NCBI RefSeq assembly: GCF_002924445.1
Contig: NZ_PIGG01000069.1
Location: 58,377 to 122,376, forward strand
Reading direction: 5' to 3'
DNA length: 64,000 nt
Origin: Minwuia thermotolerans
GTDB taxonomy: Bacteria > Pseudomonadota > Alphaproteobacteria > Minwuiales > Minwuiaceae
Position numbers and translations under genes: made by a program. Shown here one piece after another: positions 63,460 to 64,000 of this stretch. Numbering within the stretch: the first letter of the stretch is position 1; the number at the start of each line of letters is the position of its first letter. The notes beneath the pieces are model-generated. The model was not told where the DNA came from. It searched no databases and saw nothing but the letters and a program-made list of their open reading frames with translations.

Positions 63460-63974
63460 TCATTCTCGGCCTGTCCTGCTACTATCACGATGCGGCCGCA
63501 GCGCTGATCCGCGACGGTCAGATAGTGGCCGCCGCGGAGGAGGAGCGGTTTTCCCGCCGCAAGCATGACAGCCGGTTCCCGGGCCTGGCGATCCGCTACT
63601 GCCTCCGGGAAGCAGGTATCGAAGCCGGCCAGATCGACGCGGTCGCCTTCTACGAGAAGGAATTGCTGAAACTGGAGCGCGCCCTTTCGGTCGCGAAGTC
63701 CTATCCGCAGTCGGACCTCTCCGTCGTCGACCGGCACGTACGCCACTACATCCACGAGGGAGCTGATCTGCCGGCCCTGCTGAAGTCGGAGATCGGCTAC
63801 GAAGGTCCGGTCCACTACTCCGAACACCACCTTTCCCACGCGGCCGCGGCATTTGATGGGTCCGGTTACGACAATGCGGCAATTCTGACCGTCGACGGTG
63901 TCGGCGAATGGGCGACAACCGGCCTCTACCACGGCCATTGTCCGTCGTCAGATAAAATGGGCGTCTTGACGTGA
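63456..63974 (+). pseudogene. Carbamoyltransferase (NodU/TobZ family), interrupted after about 160 residues
   Basis: The N-terminal part of a carbamoyltransferase, which transfers carbamoyl phosphate to sugar hydroxyls. It starts at GTG 63456 and is recognised by ILGLSCYYHDAAAALIRDGQIVAAAEEERFSRRKHD, SEHHLSHAAAAF and ILTVDGVGEWATT. Family members have about 550-600 residues. Here the similarity ends abruptly near residue 161 (GLYHGHC) and a stop comes 11 codons later. The sequence after about 63939 is lower in GC and looks foreign, so an insertion is likely. The rest of the gene may lie beyond the window. Confidence 0.75.
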
Positions 63975-64000
63975 TGTGCCTTTGGAGGATCTGGCTCATC
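63939..64000. mobile_element. Possible left end of an insertion sequence
   Basis: From about 63939 (TGTCCGTCGTCAGATAAAAT) carbamoyltransferase similarity is lost. The sequence starts with TGT, contains a GATAAAAT box and a GGAGG at 63984-63988 that could serve a transposase gene beyond the edge. The look is that of an IS21-type end, but only 62 bases are visible and no transposase is seen. Confidence 0.35.

Overview
The window is one stretch of a high-GC chromosome, almost certainly from a free-living alphaproteobacterium. Support: strongly GC-biased third positions with long antisense shadow frames, an ispE/cmk/rpsA block, an ELM1-family protein, a DUF1223 thioredoxin-like protein, SirB1, LpoA-type and YraN proteins, paired acyl-CoA dehydrogenases and MaoC proteins, and palindromic intergenic elements of the kind common in that class. 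I do not claim a genus. No rRNA, tRNA or CRISPR was seen.

Layout. 1-5.1 kb: an iron-uptake operon on the minus strand. It reads DUF4856 protein, then a single open frame joining a sterol-desaturase-like membrane protein to a ferric-iron binding protein, then a ferric permease cut by the left edge. A 19-bp iron-box-like palindrome lies upstream. 5.1-11 kb: EamA exporter, PEP-mutase family enzyme, YrhK, SDR, LysM protein, a secreted unknown, LOG-family hydrolase and a coiled-coil protein. 11.2-12.9 kb: a two-gene phosphonate operon, phnM plus a PhnZ-type HD oxygenase. 13-17 kb: serine hydrolase, PPOX flavoprotein, 2-hydroxychromene-2-carboxylate isomerase, a 173-bp MITE-like element and an ELM1-family protein. 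17-27 kb: housekeeping genes rpsA, cmk, ispE, a TPR protein, DUF1223, acnA and gshB. 27-33 kb: a frameshifted FAD monooxygenase, SirB1, BON lipoprotein, YraN and rsmI, with lpoA-like and an SDR on the other strand. 33-39.5 kb: a Gly/Asp-rich repeat protein, a SEL1 lipoprotein, two acyl-CoA dehydrogenases, DUF1353 and dodecin.

39.5-49.2 kb: a minus-strand operon that looks like a complete amide-use module. It encodes a UrtA-like binding protein, two permeases, an ATPase, a second ATPase in one open frame with an amidase, and an acyl-CoA ligase; a flotillin-like gene precedes it. The inferred logic is import of an amide, hydrolysis to acid and ammonia, then activation of the acid to a CoA thioester. 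49.5-53.8 kb: two MaoC proteins, a palindromic element, a DinB-like protein, beta-carbonic anhydrase, a histidine phosphatase and a Gfo/Idh/MocA oxidoreductase. 53.8-59.6 kb: a 1903-residue matrixin-RTX exoprotein. 60.6-64 kb: the edge of a surface-polysaccharide locus, with a sugar epimerase, a UDP-sugar dehydrogenase, a 58-residue small ORF and a carbamoyltransferase that loses homology near the window end, probably at an insertion sequence.

The most striking pattern is that two unrelated operons each contain two neighbouring genes joined in one uninterrupted frame, while the downstream gene keeps its own strong Shine-Dalgarno and ATG. Each locus could therefore give both a fusion and a free protein. 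Other items for a second look are an rsmI frame with no ATG, GTG or TTG start, a G6-tract frameshift in the monooxygenase, divergent genes with overlapping start codons, and a perfect CRP/FNR-type palindrome.
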